NCBI GenBank assembly: GCA_018417955.1
Contig: JACTVC010000002.1
Coordinates: 4,526,001-4,590,000 of the forward strand
DNA: 64,000 nt
Source of the DNA: Laccaria trichodermophora
Lineage: Eukaryota > Basidiomycota > Agaricomycetes > Agaricales > Hydnangiaceae
Direction of reading: 5' to 3'
The translations under genes were made by a program, and so were the position numbers. This document shows positions 46,917 to 58,302 of the stretch, piece after piece (the first letter of the stretch is position 1; each line of letters begins with the position of its first letter). The notes beneath the pieces were generated by a model. It saw only the letters and a list, made by a program, of their open reading frames with translations, made no database searches and was not told the DNA's origin.

Positions 46917-48397
46917 CCATGTATGAGGGGTCAGGCTATCAGATATATTCCCTATCCAATGGATTCTATATATGCATATCACAGTAGTCACACTTCTTAT
47001 GCATCTTTGTACATGCATCTTCTCTGTTTCCACTTGCATATATGTCTTCATGACTCTTTATCAAGCTTAGTGAAGGAATAGAGTGACAATGTCAGCTGTA
47101 GATTGTGACTCTTTTAGGAGAGCTTGTGACTCTTTTTCCCTTCCCTACATTCTGGCAGGATCCTGCCAAACCTTTCTGCAGCATTCTGGGAAAGGTGAGT
47201 ACAGCTACACTTGTAACATTCCAGAGCATAAGTAGCTACTCACTTAGCTTGACTCTGTAAGACTCTCTTAGATTCAAAACTTCTTGCAAGGTCTTCACAC
47301 CATAACACAAACCATCAAATTCTCCTTAGCTTGCCAGACACTTATATTGACATTACTCCAGAGTACAAGTGTCAGCACAGTTTATCAGGGCAGGTCTTAT
47401 CAGATCTGTGGTGTTATCCCTTCCTGCATCTGTATCCAATCACTCATGGACTTCCCAAGAGGTAGCAGAGGTGACAGTGCTTTGCACTGCTGTTTGCATA
47501 ATGAAGTTTAGGAATCATGTTTATATGTATTGTATTGTGACCCACAAATTGGGAAGTAAGAGACCAATTACATCCACCAAGGCCTGTAATGTCTAGCACT
47601 GATAGATGTTGCTCATCATGGCAAACAATGATCTGTGCCTGCATCTCATCTGATATCTGAGGCACCATGAGAGTTGGGGTTGAGATATTCCATTGACAGC
47701 TCCTGCATTTGATGCACAGATAATCCATTCTACTATACAGAATTTTACCAGAATAAAATCAGAAAAAAATAGGGAGAGTGGTGATGATGGGGTACTGTTC
47801 ACATGGTCTGTGCACATTTCCTAATATAGTAATTAATGAAAATGTATCCAAAAATAAGAAAATAAATTCACATAATGTAAATAGTTGTTGATAATGTTGA
47901 TGTACTATTTACTTGGTCTGTGCATGTTTCCAAATATGGTAATTAGTAAAAATATTGCCAGAAAATCAGAAATAAAAGAGAAAAATATGTGACAATAGTT
48001 ATCTCATATGCATTATATAGTTGTTTATGTTGTGTATCATGTGATACAGTCATATGATATGACATGTGTGTGTGATAATAAAGTCATGTGACACAAATCA
48101 TGTGATATATAAGAGTCAGGTGACATCATCATGTGATCATGTGACATATCATATGATGTATCCTGTGATACAACCATGTGATGCAGTCATGTGATCTCTT
48201 TTTCCACACTTATAACATCACTACTGCTATTTTTTGTTATTTCTGTGTAGCTGTTGTAATATGGTGTAATGAGGTCTGGCCACAGAAATTAATAAGGTAA
48301 TTGATGAAAATAGAGCTAAAAAGTCACTAAAGAGAGAGAAAAAATAATAGAGTATGTTGATGGTCTGTGCACATTTCCTGATAAGAAATTATATTCA

Positions 48398-50355
48398 GAA
48401 AATTAGAAGGAAAAAGAGAAAAATAATGGACTGTTGTTGACAATATTGGGGTATTGTATACATGGTCTGTGCACATTTCCTAAAATAGTAATTAATACAA
48501 ATATAGCTAGAAAAATTAGAAAAAAAATTACATGATATAAATGGTTGTTGATAATGTTGATGTACTGTTTACTTGGTCTGTGCATATTTCCAAATATGGT
48601 AATTATAGCCATAAACTCAGAAGAAAAAGAGAAAAATAATAGACTATTGTTAACAATATTTAGATACCATATACATAGTCTGTGGATATTTCCTAATATG
48701 GTAAATGATACAAATATAGCTGGAAAAACAGGGAAAAAAAATAGAAAAAGAATAGACATACCATCACAGCTGAATGCAGAATGATAGGTCATGCAGATCA
48801 ACACATACATAGAGCAGACTCTCAAATGTTACTGTGGTACTACAGTGACATCAATTATTTGACTCATTGTGAGAACTTGGTGAGAACTCAGCCATCATGT
48901 TGCTTTGAAAATTTGACAGTCTGCCCTATGTATGTGTCAGTCTGGTGTGGCTTATCATTCTGCATTCAGCTATAACTGTTATTTACAATGTTGGTGGTCT
49001 GTGTATATTTCCAAATAAGGTAATTTGTGCAAATATTGCCAGAAAATTACAATAAAATACAAGAAACATTAAAGAAAATATTGGATGGTAGTCACTATTG
49101 GTTATAATGTTGCAGAGGTGAAATCAGAGTAAATGAGGCAAGATTACTATTTTAAATGAAAATCATTTAGAAAATGTGGTAAAAATGAGAAAAAATAGGA
49201 TTTGTTGTTGGGTACTGTTGTCAAGGTCTAAGGTCTATATCTAAAAAAGGAAATTCAAGTATTTGTAATAGAGAGATGAGAATTCTAGGAGATTCTAGCC
49301 ATTTCTGCAGAAATAGGTGGGGCACAGTAAAGTACTGGTAGTCAGCATGTCATTATAGTCAACAGACATGAATACATCATATCATATCATATCATATTAT
49401 ACATATTTATAACTTCAGACACTGACAATCCTCAGAGCTCTCTGCAGTTCTCAGAAATATGCCTCTATAAAAGTGAAAAAAAAAGCTGGCATAGTCAATC
49501 TGACAGTTCCCAAACTCTCTCTAGTCTTTAGGAACATACTTCAGTGAAGAAATATGGCTCACACATCAGCCAATATCTACTTCTGATAATTTGCAAGAAT
49601 AATAGACATCAGTAATAATTCAGTAAGTAAGGCTAGTCTATTATAGGCAGTTATTAATATACACTCAACATAAGAGCAGTCAGTAACAACCTTTATTATC
49701 TGATAGAGCAGAATTTAGAGGCTATAACTATATAACAAATAGCTGAATACCACCAATAGATAGAGCTGAATGCAATATATAATCTGGTTTTTCTATAATA
49801 AAAATACAATATAAACTAAAAAGGCAAGTTTAGGACCAAAATGATCTTTATGATAAATTTTGTAGAAAAGTTGAATCCAGAAGATAAAAGTTTGAATGGT
49901 CAGAAATTTTTGAAGTTTTTTTTTTTGAAACTAGGACCCCAGATACTCCATGACACTGGCAGGAATTTTTTTGCCTATGTGACATGGCTAAAAGATTTCC
50001 GAGCAGTGTGACATAGTCAAAACATTTTTCAGCAGTGTGACATGGCTAAAAGATTTCTCAGCAGTGTGATATGGTTCAAAAATTTCTTAGCAGTGTGACA
50101 TGGCCAAAACATTTTTCAGCAGTGTCACACAGCTAAAAAAATTCCTACCACTTTCAGATGGCTAGGATATTTTTCAATACAAAATATGAGCCCAAATATT
50201 TCTGGTCACAATATTGAAGGCCAAACATTTTTGCCCAATGTAATAATATATTTTTCTCCAGAGGCAAAAAAATAACCAGCCAAAGGATCTATTAGCCTGG
50301 ATAATTTTTCAAGATTTCCTAGCTAATAGCTTGGTCAAGGTGGGTGACTGAAGTG
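48398..50355 (-). repeat. Right inverted arm of the 5.9-kb element
   Basis: Reverse complement of 44441-46398 at nearly identical sequence. The inner boundary is where CTTCTAATTTTT (left) and CTTCTAATTTTC (right, complement) diverge into different core ends. Confidence 0.85.
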
Positions 50356-50362
50356 TTCATAA

Positions 50363-51990
50363 AACACTTTGTAGTGTCTGCTTTTTTCATTACAACACAT
50401 TTTAGTGTCCACTTTATTCATTAGAAAATTGTGTAGTGTCTGCTTTTTTCATTACAATTCTGTGTAGTATCCCCTTTTTTCATCAGAAAACTTTGTGGTC
50501 TGCCTTTGTGATATATTGTCACTGCAGTAAAACAGCTCTTCATCATCTGGAATTCATACACCAGTTGTGTTTTGACTGAGCATCAAGTGTCCTAACTTTC
50601 CCCTTGAACAGCATCTGACAGTAGCCCCAACAGCTGGCAAATCAATCACTGAGATCTTCTTGAAGGAGATCATGTTGAGGTTGGGTATGGTCAGACAAAG
50701 ATGGACAGAGATGACTCCACAGGGAGATGCAATGAATGTTGGACAACATTACTGAAGCTAGCCAAGGGAACAATTAGAACACTTGATGGTCAGTCAACAC
50801 ACAATTTGTGTATGGATTCTAAATGATGAAGAGGTCTTTGGCTGGAGTCAGTTTCTCTGAAACATTAAGCTATATTTCCAGGAAGCTGCAGGATATCAGA
50901 AAGGCAAACCACAAAGTTTTGTAATGAAAGAATTGGACACTGCACACATTTCTAATGAAAAAAGCGGACACTACACAGTTTTCTAATGAATAAAGCGGAC
51001 ACTACACAGTGCTGTAATGAAAAAAGCGGACACTACAAAATTTTCTAATGAATAAAGCGGACACTACAAAGTATTGTAATGAAAAAAGCAGACACTACAC
51101 AATTTTCTAATGAACAAAGCGGAGACTGCAAAGTGTTTTAATGAAAAAATCGGACACTACACAATGTTCTAATAAACAAAGCGAACACTACATAGTTTTT
51201 TAATGAAAGAAGCGGACACTACAAAGTGTTGTAATGAAAAAAGCGCACACTACACAATTTTCTAATGAATAAAGCGGACACTAAAATGTGTTGTAATGAA
51301 AAAAGCAGACAGTACACAATTTTCTAATGAACAAAGCGGACACTACAAAGTGTTTTAATGAAAAAATCGGACACCACACAATTTTCTAATGAATAAAGCG
51401 GACACTACATAGTTTTTTAATTAAAGAAGTGGACACTACACAATTTTCTAATGAATAAAGCGGACACTACAAAGTGTTGTAATGAAAAAAGCGCACACTA
51501 CACAATTTTCTAATGAATAAAGCGGACACTACATAGTTTTTTAATGAAAAAAGCTGACACTACACAGTTTTCTAATGAACAAAGCGAACACTACAAAGTG
51601 TTTTAATGAAAAAAGCGGACACTACACAATTTTTTAATGAATAAAGCGGACACTACAAAGTGTTGTAATGAAAAAAGCGGACACTAAAAAGTGTTCTAAT
51701 GAAAAAATCGGACACTACACAATTTTCTAATGAATAAAGCGGACACTACATAGTTTTTTAATGAAAAAAGCGGACACTACACAGTTTTCTAATGAACAAA
51801 GCGGACACTACACAGTTTTCTAATGAACAAAGTGAACACTACAAAGTGTTTTAATGAAAAAAGCGGACACTACACAGTGTTGTAATGAAAAAAGTGTTCT
51901 AATGAAAAAATCGGACACTACACAATTTTCTAATGAATAAAGCGGACACTACAAAGTGTTGTAATGAAAAAGGCAGACACTACAAACCAA
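50363..51990. repeat. Fold-back pair of ~32-bp minisatellite arrays
   Basis: A short array of about 4-5 units in one orientation (50363-50508) faces a long array of about 34 units in the other (50908-51990) across a 400-bp spacer. The unit is close to AATGAATAAAGCGGACACTA plus an 11-bp variable part (CACAATTTTCT, CAAAGTGTTGT or CATAGTTTTTT). Alternating unit types give a higher-order pattern of about 64 bp. Confidence 0.85.
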
Positions 51991-52006
51991 AGTGATATTA
52001 TGTAAT

Positions 52007-52870
52007 GACTTTCCCAATTCAGAAATATGCGAACATCGTCATTAACAAGGACAACACCCTGCTAGCCATTAACTCTTCTGGCCCAAAAAGTGTGGGAAAT
52101 AATTCGCCACCCAAATGCGCACTGTGCCTGACATCAGGTGTGTCAGAAAAAAGTGTAACACTTTTCTTAATTAGGAAATGGCCCAATTAGGAAATATTGC
52201 GCACATCGTCATTAACAATGACCACACCATGCTAGCCATTAACTCTTCTGGCCCAAAAAGCGTGGGAAACAGTTCCCAACCTAAATGTGCACTGTGCCTG
52301 ACATCAGGTCTGTCAGAAAAAAGTGTAACACTTTTCTTAATTAGGAAATGGCCCAATTAGGAAATATTGCGCACATCGTCATTAACAATGACCACACCAT
52401 GCTAGCCATTAACTCTTCTGGCCCAAAAAGCGTGGGAAACAGTTCCCAACCTAAATGTGCACTGTGCCTGACATCAGGTCTGTCAGAAAAAAGTGTAACG
52501 CTTTTCTTAATTAGGAAATGGCCCAATTAGGAAATATTGCGCACATCGTCATTAACAATGACCACACCATGCTAGCCATTAACTCTTCTGGCCCAAAAAG
52601 CGTGGGAAACAGTTCCCAACCTAAATGTGCACTGTGCCTGACATCAGGTCTGTCAGAAAAAAGTGTAACGCTTTTCCCAATTAGGAAGTCACCCAATTAG
52701 GAAATAGTGTGCACATCATCATTAACAATGACCACACCATGCTAGCCATTAATTCTTCTGGCCCAAAAAGCATGGGAAACAGTTACACACCCAAATGTGC
52801 ACTGTGCCTAACATCAGGTGTGGCAGAAAAAAGTGTAACGCTTTTCCCAATTAGGAAATAGTGCACACAT
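52007..52870. repeat. 170-bp satellite, about five tandem copies
   Basis: Period of exactly 170 bp. Landmarks CCCAATTAGGAAATATTGCG and AACTCTTCTGGCCCAAAAAG recur in phase. Copies 2-4 (about 52177-52686) are almost identical, while copies 1 and 5 carry many substitutions. Open frames on both strands repeat with the same period and are not genes. Confidence 0.9.
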
Positions 52871-53371
52871 CAATGCATATACTACACATGGGTCAAACCC
52901 ATTGGTAAATATCTGTCAACAAACATCCCAATGAGGGTATTCTGCCTACAAAATAATAGGTAAATACCCTATCCCCTATATTAAAAAACTCCCAAGTTTT
53001 TCTCTTAAATATAGGACCCCAGACACCCCTTGTGGCTGAAAAAATATATCCTTAGTCAACCCTAGCTTCAAAATATATCCCAAGTCCATCCCAGACAAGA
53101 AATATATTTCTACATTGTGACAGTCACAATTCAGGGTCCAGCCATAGGAAATATATTTGGAGTCCATTCCAGTGAGGAAATATATTTTGGGGTGTGTGAC
53201 ACACTAGAAATATATTTAGTGTGACACTGGACAACAAAATATATTTAGGTAAAAGTGGAAATATACAAGCCCAGAATATATACAATATAGATATACACCC
53301 TGACATTTAGTCCCATAGTATTCATGGAGTTTGCAAGACTAATAGTCAGTTGTCAGTGGGTGACTGAAGTG

Positions 53372-56140
53372 CCAGGAGCATGATTTTTGGACCAAATGTG
53401 ACTGAGATAGAGCTGATTTCATGAATTTCATTGAAATCAACCATAACTCAGTCATGTCAGGACCACTTTGGATGTTCTGGGGCTTGACAAAAAAATTGAA
53501 ACATCCTGAACATGATGTGGTTCCCTAGCAGGTGTCTTGCACAGCTTTTGTCTGCCTGTCACTGAGCACACATGATATATTAAAATTATCGAAATTAGCT
53601 GTAATTCAGTCATTTCTGGATTGTTTTGGTTTTTCTTGGGCTCGAAAAATTTTCGGAAAATCCCGAAAATGATGTACTTCCCTAGCGGGCATCTGGCACA
53701 GCTTTTGCATGCCCGTCGCTGAGCGCACGTGATCTATTAAATTTATCGAAATTACCTGTAACCTAGTCATTTCTGGGCCATTTTGGATGTTCTTGGGCTC
53801 GAAAAAATTCGGAAAATTAGTAAATAATGTATCTCCGTAGCGTGCATTTTGCACAGCTTTTTAATGCCCATAGCTGAGAGCACATGATCAGTGAAATCCA
53901 TCGAAATTAGCTTAACTCAGTTGTTTCTTAAACATTTTAGACATTCTTGGCCTTGTTTTGATCGGAATTTTATTTGGAATATTGAAAAAACAATGTACTT
54001 CTCTAGCAGGCATTTTTTACCACTTTTTCATGCCCATAACTGAGAGCACATAATCAATTCTCTGCCCTATGTTGCTTCACATGTTCTTTTTTCCTTCAGA
54101 TGACTTGATATCTTCTACACCCCATTTCCTTAATTTGACTTACATTTATCTATCCCCAATAATTCAGTCAGGTGGCATAAGAGTACATGCAATGCCTTGA
54201 TATTTTTTGTATTGTGTGAATCTCAAGTTTTCATGTCTTCTCTCAAGTCCTTAAAGCTCCAATATGAGTAAGCATTGAGAACAAGCCAACACAGCCTATG
54301 CATAGGGAAGCTTGAGCAGCATCCACACAGCTTTGCATGCCTGTAACTGAGTGCACATGATCAATCCTCAGCCTGGCTTCCAACACCTTACATCTATTTT
54401 CTTCTTCATTTCACTTGTATATATTATGATGTAAGGGAAGGGTGGGGAAGGGTGTTGCTTGGTGATGCCTGTGGCTGTTGCCTAGCATCACCAACAAGCG
54501 ACACCCTTCCCTCACATCATAATAAATCAAACTTATGATCTAAGATATAGAACTATCACACTTATTTCTCTAAGTCCCACCACTGTTATACCAGCTGAAA
54601 AATAATGGCTGAATTCTGCATTAGAGTGCTGAATAAAACCTCAATTCCTGGTTTAATAAACGAGAACTTGGAGAACTCATAATTGGGGGAAGTGAACCTT
54701 GCAAGAACAGTAGAAATATATCATTGAAGCTGAACCTCAAAACATACATGTGTGTAATTGGTCATTTTTTTTGTACATGTTTGGGAGATCAATAAAGACA
54801 AACTTGTTGTGACCATGTGACCTTCACAGGAGCCCAGGAGCACGCACTATGGGAGCATAATTTTTGGACCAAATGTTACTGAGATCTAGCTGATTCCATA
54901 AAATTTATTGAAATCAACTGTGACTCAGTCATTTCTGGGCCATTTTGGATGTTCTTGGGCTCGAAAAAAAATTCGGAAAATCCCGAAAATGATGTATTCC
55001 CTAGCGGGTGTCTGGCACAGCTTTTGCATGCCCGTTGCTGAGCGCACGTGATGTATTAAATTTATCGAATTTAGCTGTAATTCAATCATTTCTGGACCAG
55101 TTTGGACATTCTTGGGCTTGAAGAAAAGTCAGAAAATCCCAAAAACAATGTATCTCCTAGTGGGCATCTTGCACACCTTTTGCATGCCCATTGCTGAGTG
55201 GATGTGATCTATTCAATTTATTGAATTCAATTTCTGGACCATTTTAAACATTCTTGGCCTCAAAAAAATTGGACAATCCCAAAGATAATGTACTTCCCTA
55301 GTCAGCATCATGCACAGCTTTCACATGCCCATAACTGAGAGCATGTGATCTGCGAAATTCATCGAAATTACCTGTAACTCAGTTGTTTCTGGACCATTTT
55401 GGTTGTTCTTGGGCTTGTTTTGATCAGAATTTCATTTGGAATATTGCAAAAGTAATGTAATTCTCTAGCAGGCATTTTGCACTGCTTTTGCATGCCCATA
55501 ACTGAGAGTACATAATCAATTCTCTGCCCTGTGTTGCTTTAAACATTCTTTTTCCCCTAGATGACTTGATATCTTCTGCACCCAATTTCACACATTTGAT
55601 TTACATCTATCTATCCAATGGTTCAGTCAGGTAGCACAAGAGTACAATAAGAGTACATGCAATGCCTTGAGAATTTTTGTGTCATCTGAATTCAAAGTTT
55701 TCAAATCTTCTCCAAGTCTTCTCCCAAGTCCTTGAAGCGCCAACATCTAGTAAGCATTAAGAACAAGCCAACACAGCCTATGCATAGAGAAGTTAAAGCA
55801 GCATCCAGTTCAATTTCAGTGTAAATATTGTTCATCTGCTTATTCATCAAATCAAGATTTTCAATTCTCATGCATTCTCCCAGTCCTTCAAGCTCCAATG
55901 TCTTGTAAGCATTAAGAAAAACATTACACAGCCTATGCATAGGTAAGTTTGAGCAGCATCTACTTCAATTTACTGCTGATTACTGGGAATTACCATTTTG
56001 AGTGAAAAGACAAGCCATCAATTTTCATGGGAAAAAGGCTAAATTTCGCGTTAGAGCACTGAATGAAACCTTGATTCTTGGGGTAATAAACAAGTTTCTT
56101 CGTAAACTCAGAGGACTCGTAATTGTTGTGATTTTACAAG
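53372..56140. repeat. Two direct copies of a ~1.4-kb block containing ~170-bp internal repeats
   Basis: Block A is about 53372-54720 and block B about 54838-56140. Both open with AGGAGCATGATTTTTGGACC or a close variant (GAGCATAATTTTTGGACC) and contain about four internal units each. The units carry TATCGAAATTAGCTGTAA, CAGTCATTTCTGGACCATTT, TTCTTGGGCTCGAAAAA and TTTTGCATGCCCGT. Then come CTGCCCTATGTTGCTT, GATGACTTGATATCTTCT and AACAAGCCAACACAGCCTAT, and both close with a GAGTGCTGAATAAAACCT-like word. Units differ mainly by C-to-T and G-to-A changes. Confidence 0.78.
54422..54524. mobile_element. 103-bp hairpin element (MITE-like)
   Basis: Ends TATTATGATGTAAGGGAAGG and the complement of TATTATGATGTGAGGGAAGG fold into a ~40-bp stem around CTGTGGCTGTTGCCTA. 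The left stem carries a short duplication (GGGAAGGGTGGGGAAGGGTG). Present in block A of the local duplication and not in block B, so it inserted after the duplication. Confidence 0.65.
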
Positions 56141-56166
56141 AAAACATGTGACAGAATACACAATCA

Positions 56167-58302
56167 GTGGAAGATGCCAAGTTAAGAACTGCTCTAGAAA
56201 ATATGAGATATGCAGCATGTACTGCTAATGACATTAAATTTCTACAAGGTCATGTAGCAGGAAGGCGACCTGACAAACCAAAGTTGGCTGACAAACAATT
56301 TAGAAATGTCTCTATTATTACTGCCTTAAATTCCCAGAAAGATTGCATCAATGAGCTAGGTTCTGCACGTTTTGCAGCAGATACTAGCCAAACACTTACT
56401 GAGTTTTACTCTATAGATACTCTGGGGGTGGAGTGTGATCCAAGTACTGGTAGAAAGCCTCATGGACGACCTAAGAAAACTATTTTATGCAAAACTATCA
56501 GTCCAAAGCTTCAAAACATACTTTGGAACTTGTGCCATTCTGCCTCTGAACATGTTCCTGGAAAACTTTTACTGTGCATTGGAATGCCAGTCATGATACA
56601 AAACAATGATGCAACAGAATTATGTATAACAAAAGGTCAAGAAGGTCATGTTGTTGGATGGGATGCAAAGCTGGGCCCAAGTGGACAATGAATCCTTGAA
56701 ACTTTGTTTGTGAAGCTTGATTGTCCCACCAAGACAATACAAATTGAGGGATTGCCTGAAAATGTAGTTCCATTAGTCAAGAGCAGCAGATCTATTCAAT
56801 GTCTCTGTCCAAGTGATCTTACTGTATCTATATCCTGTTCTCAAGTGTCTGTGCTACCTAACTTTGCAACGACTGACTATGCATCACAAGGAAAGACTTG
56901 TCCATTCAATGTGGTGGATTTGAATAGCTGTCATAACCACTTATCTTACTATACTGCTCTTTCTAGAAGTGCAACATGTGAGGGAACTGTAATTGTACAA
57001 GGATTTGATCCATCAAAAATTACCTGCAGTGCATCTAGTTATCTTCAACAAGAGTTTAGAGAACTTGAGCTTCTTGATGACATTACAAAGCTTAGATACA
57101 ATGGCCAATTACCTGAATCAATCAATGGGCAACTTCGCAATTCTGTTTTATGACAATATCAACAGCTCAAAGGAAAGGAGTATTGTCCACAATATGTAAT
57201 GGGGCCAATCAGATGGAGTGAAATGTATCCAATGCAAACTTTCCAAGTGATCACTGACAATTCATGGCAACTCATCACAAAATCAGCCACTCACAAGATA
57301 ACTCAAGAGACTGAGATTCAATCACAAAAGCAAAGTAAAAATGTCACTGGATCTTTTGTTCCTGCACAGGGCTCAAAGACACTTGTATCTACATTGAAAA
57401 GAAAGGCAGAGGATGATCTGAACTCTGATGAACCAAAGTCCAAAAAAATTAGAGCCAGCTTTGGACTTACACCTGAAATTCCAGTTGGAATTCTTTGGGA
57501 TTCAGTAAATTACAGCTGTTCATATGACTCTCTATTTACCATTCTATGTGAGATTTGGATTTACAACCCGAAAAGCTGGACAAAAATAATTTATTCATTT
57601 GGTAATCAAGGAAAAATATTGTCTGAAGGATACAAAAAAGTTATCCAAGGGCTTGAAACTTTAGAAAATGTTAGAAATGATGTACATCAGACCCTTAACC
57701 AAGAAAACTCAGATCTATTTCCAAGTAGACAAACTGGAACTGATATACGTGATCTAATCTCATACTTCTTTACATCACATCACAACATCAGCTTAGGTTA
57801 CTGCAGAGTATCATGTGATACATGTGGTTTTTTCCAGGATTTGGATAATCCACCTGAAAGAGTGATGTTAATACTTGATGGAACTTACAAGTCAATCAAT
57901 GAATGGCTGCAATGATGGCTGGAAGAGCCAAGCATATGTGATTGTGGTTCTCCAATGTCAACTTCAAGGATACATGATCAACCCCCTTCACTTCTTGTAT
58001 TTAGTTTGAATACAACTAGAGTCTCAATCAGCAAAACTATCTGTATTAAAGGCTCCAATGGTAAATTCACAGTCCTCCCACTGGGCATAATTTATTCTGG
58101 TGGATTTCACTTTACATCTCATATAATTACCCCTTGCAAAGAAGTGTGGTATCATGATGGTATGGTGACAAAGAGAAATTGTATAAAAAAGGGGCATCTT
58201 ACTGATTTTACAGAAGATTCTCTGAAGAGTAGTGTAGAGAAAAATTCATCTGGTGAGTCAGTTGAGTGGCAAGCAGTTGTAGTAATTTACTCTAAAAAAT
58301 AA
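56167..58302 (+). pseudogene. PIF1-type helicase fused to a USP-like cysteine protease, with three in-frame TGA stops
   Basis: One frame runs through 2.1 kb and is broken only by TGA at 56689-56691, 57151-57153 and 57913-57915. Before the first stop lies the PIF1 middle region (LLCIGMPVMIQNNDATELCI, GQEGHVVGWDA). After it come helicase motifs V and VI (NFATTDYASQGKTCPFNVVD, LSYYTALSRSATCEGTV). A basic linker (LKRKAEDD, KSKKIR) leads to a cysteine-protease-like domain with the Cys box VGILWDSVNYSCSYDSLFTI and the His box YSGGFHFTSHIITP plus VWYHDGMVTKRNCI. Walker A and B motifs are missing, so the 5' end is lost. Such helicase-protease proteins are typical of Helitron-related or free-standing fungal elements. 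Stops that are all TGA suggest decay by C-to-T change at CGA codons. Confidence 0.8.

Larger units (their letters stand above)
44441..50355. mobile_element. 5.9-kb element with 1.96-kb inverted arms and an asymmetric core
   Basis: Begins CACTTCAGTCACCC and ends with its reverse complement. Every paired position I tested sums to 94796, so the two arms (44441-46398 and 48398-50355) align end to end with no net length change and few mismatches, e.g. CACCCACCCTG against CACCCACCTTG. The core is 46399-48397. No transposase frame is present; frames up to 144 codons in the arms are by-products of tandem repeats and are mirrored in the other arm. A second, partial copy starts at 60266. It looks like a non-autonomous fold-back derivative mobilised by the KDZ-type transposase, with which it shares its ends. 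Confidence 0.85.
40314..53371. mobile_element. Composite KDZ-type transposon region with matching inverted ends
   Basis: The left end CACTTCAGTCACCCACCTTG at 40314 is matched in inverted orientation at 53356-53371 (GGTGACTGAAGTG). Next to each end lies a stretch containing a GGACCCCAG-type word and poly-T/A. The left part carries a KDZ transposase gene on the minus strand. The element appears to be interrupted by the related long-inverted-repeat element at 44441-50355 and is followed by minisatellite and 170-bp satellite DNA. I could not find an 8-bp target-site duplication (flanks TATCCTAG and CCAGGAGC), so the outer boundaries may belong to different insertions. Confidence 0.55.

Noticed and set aside
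52005..52700. Series of 60-codon frames on both strands with identical proteins
   Set aside because: Their spacing is exactly 170 bp, the satellite period; the frames are repeat artefacts.
40314..53371. 8-bp target-site duplication expected for a KDZ element
   Set aside because: Flanks of the outer ends (TATCCTAG/CCAGGAGC) and of the inner element (TACCTTGC/TTCATAAA) do not match, so I do not claim intact insertion boundaries.
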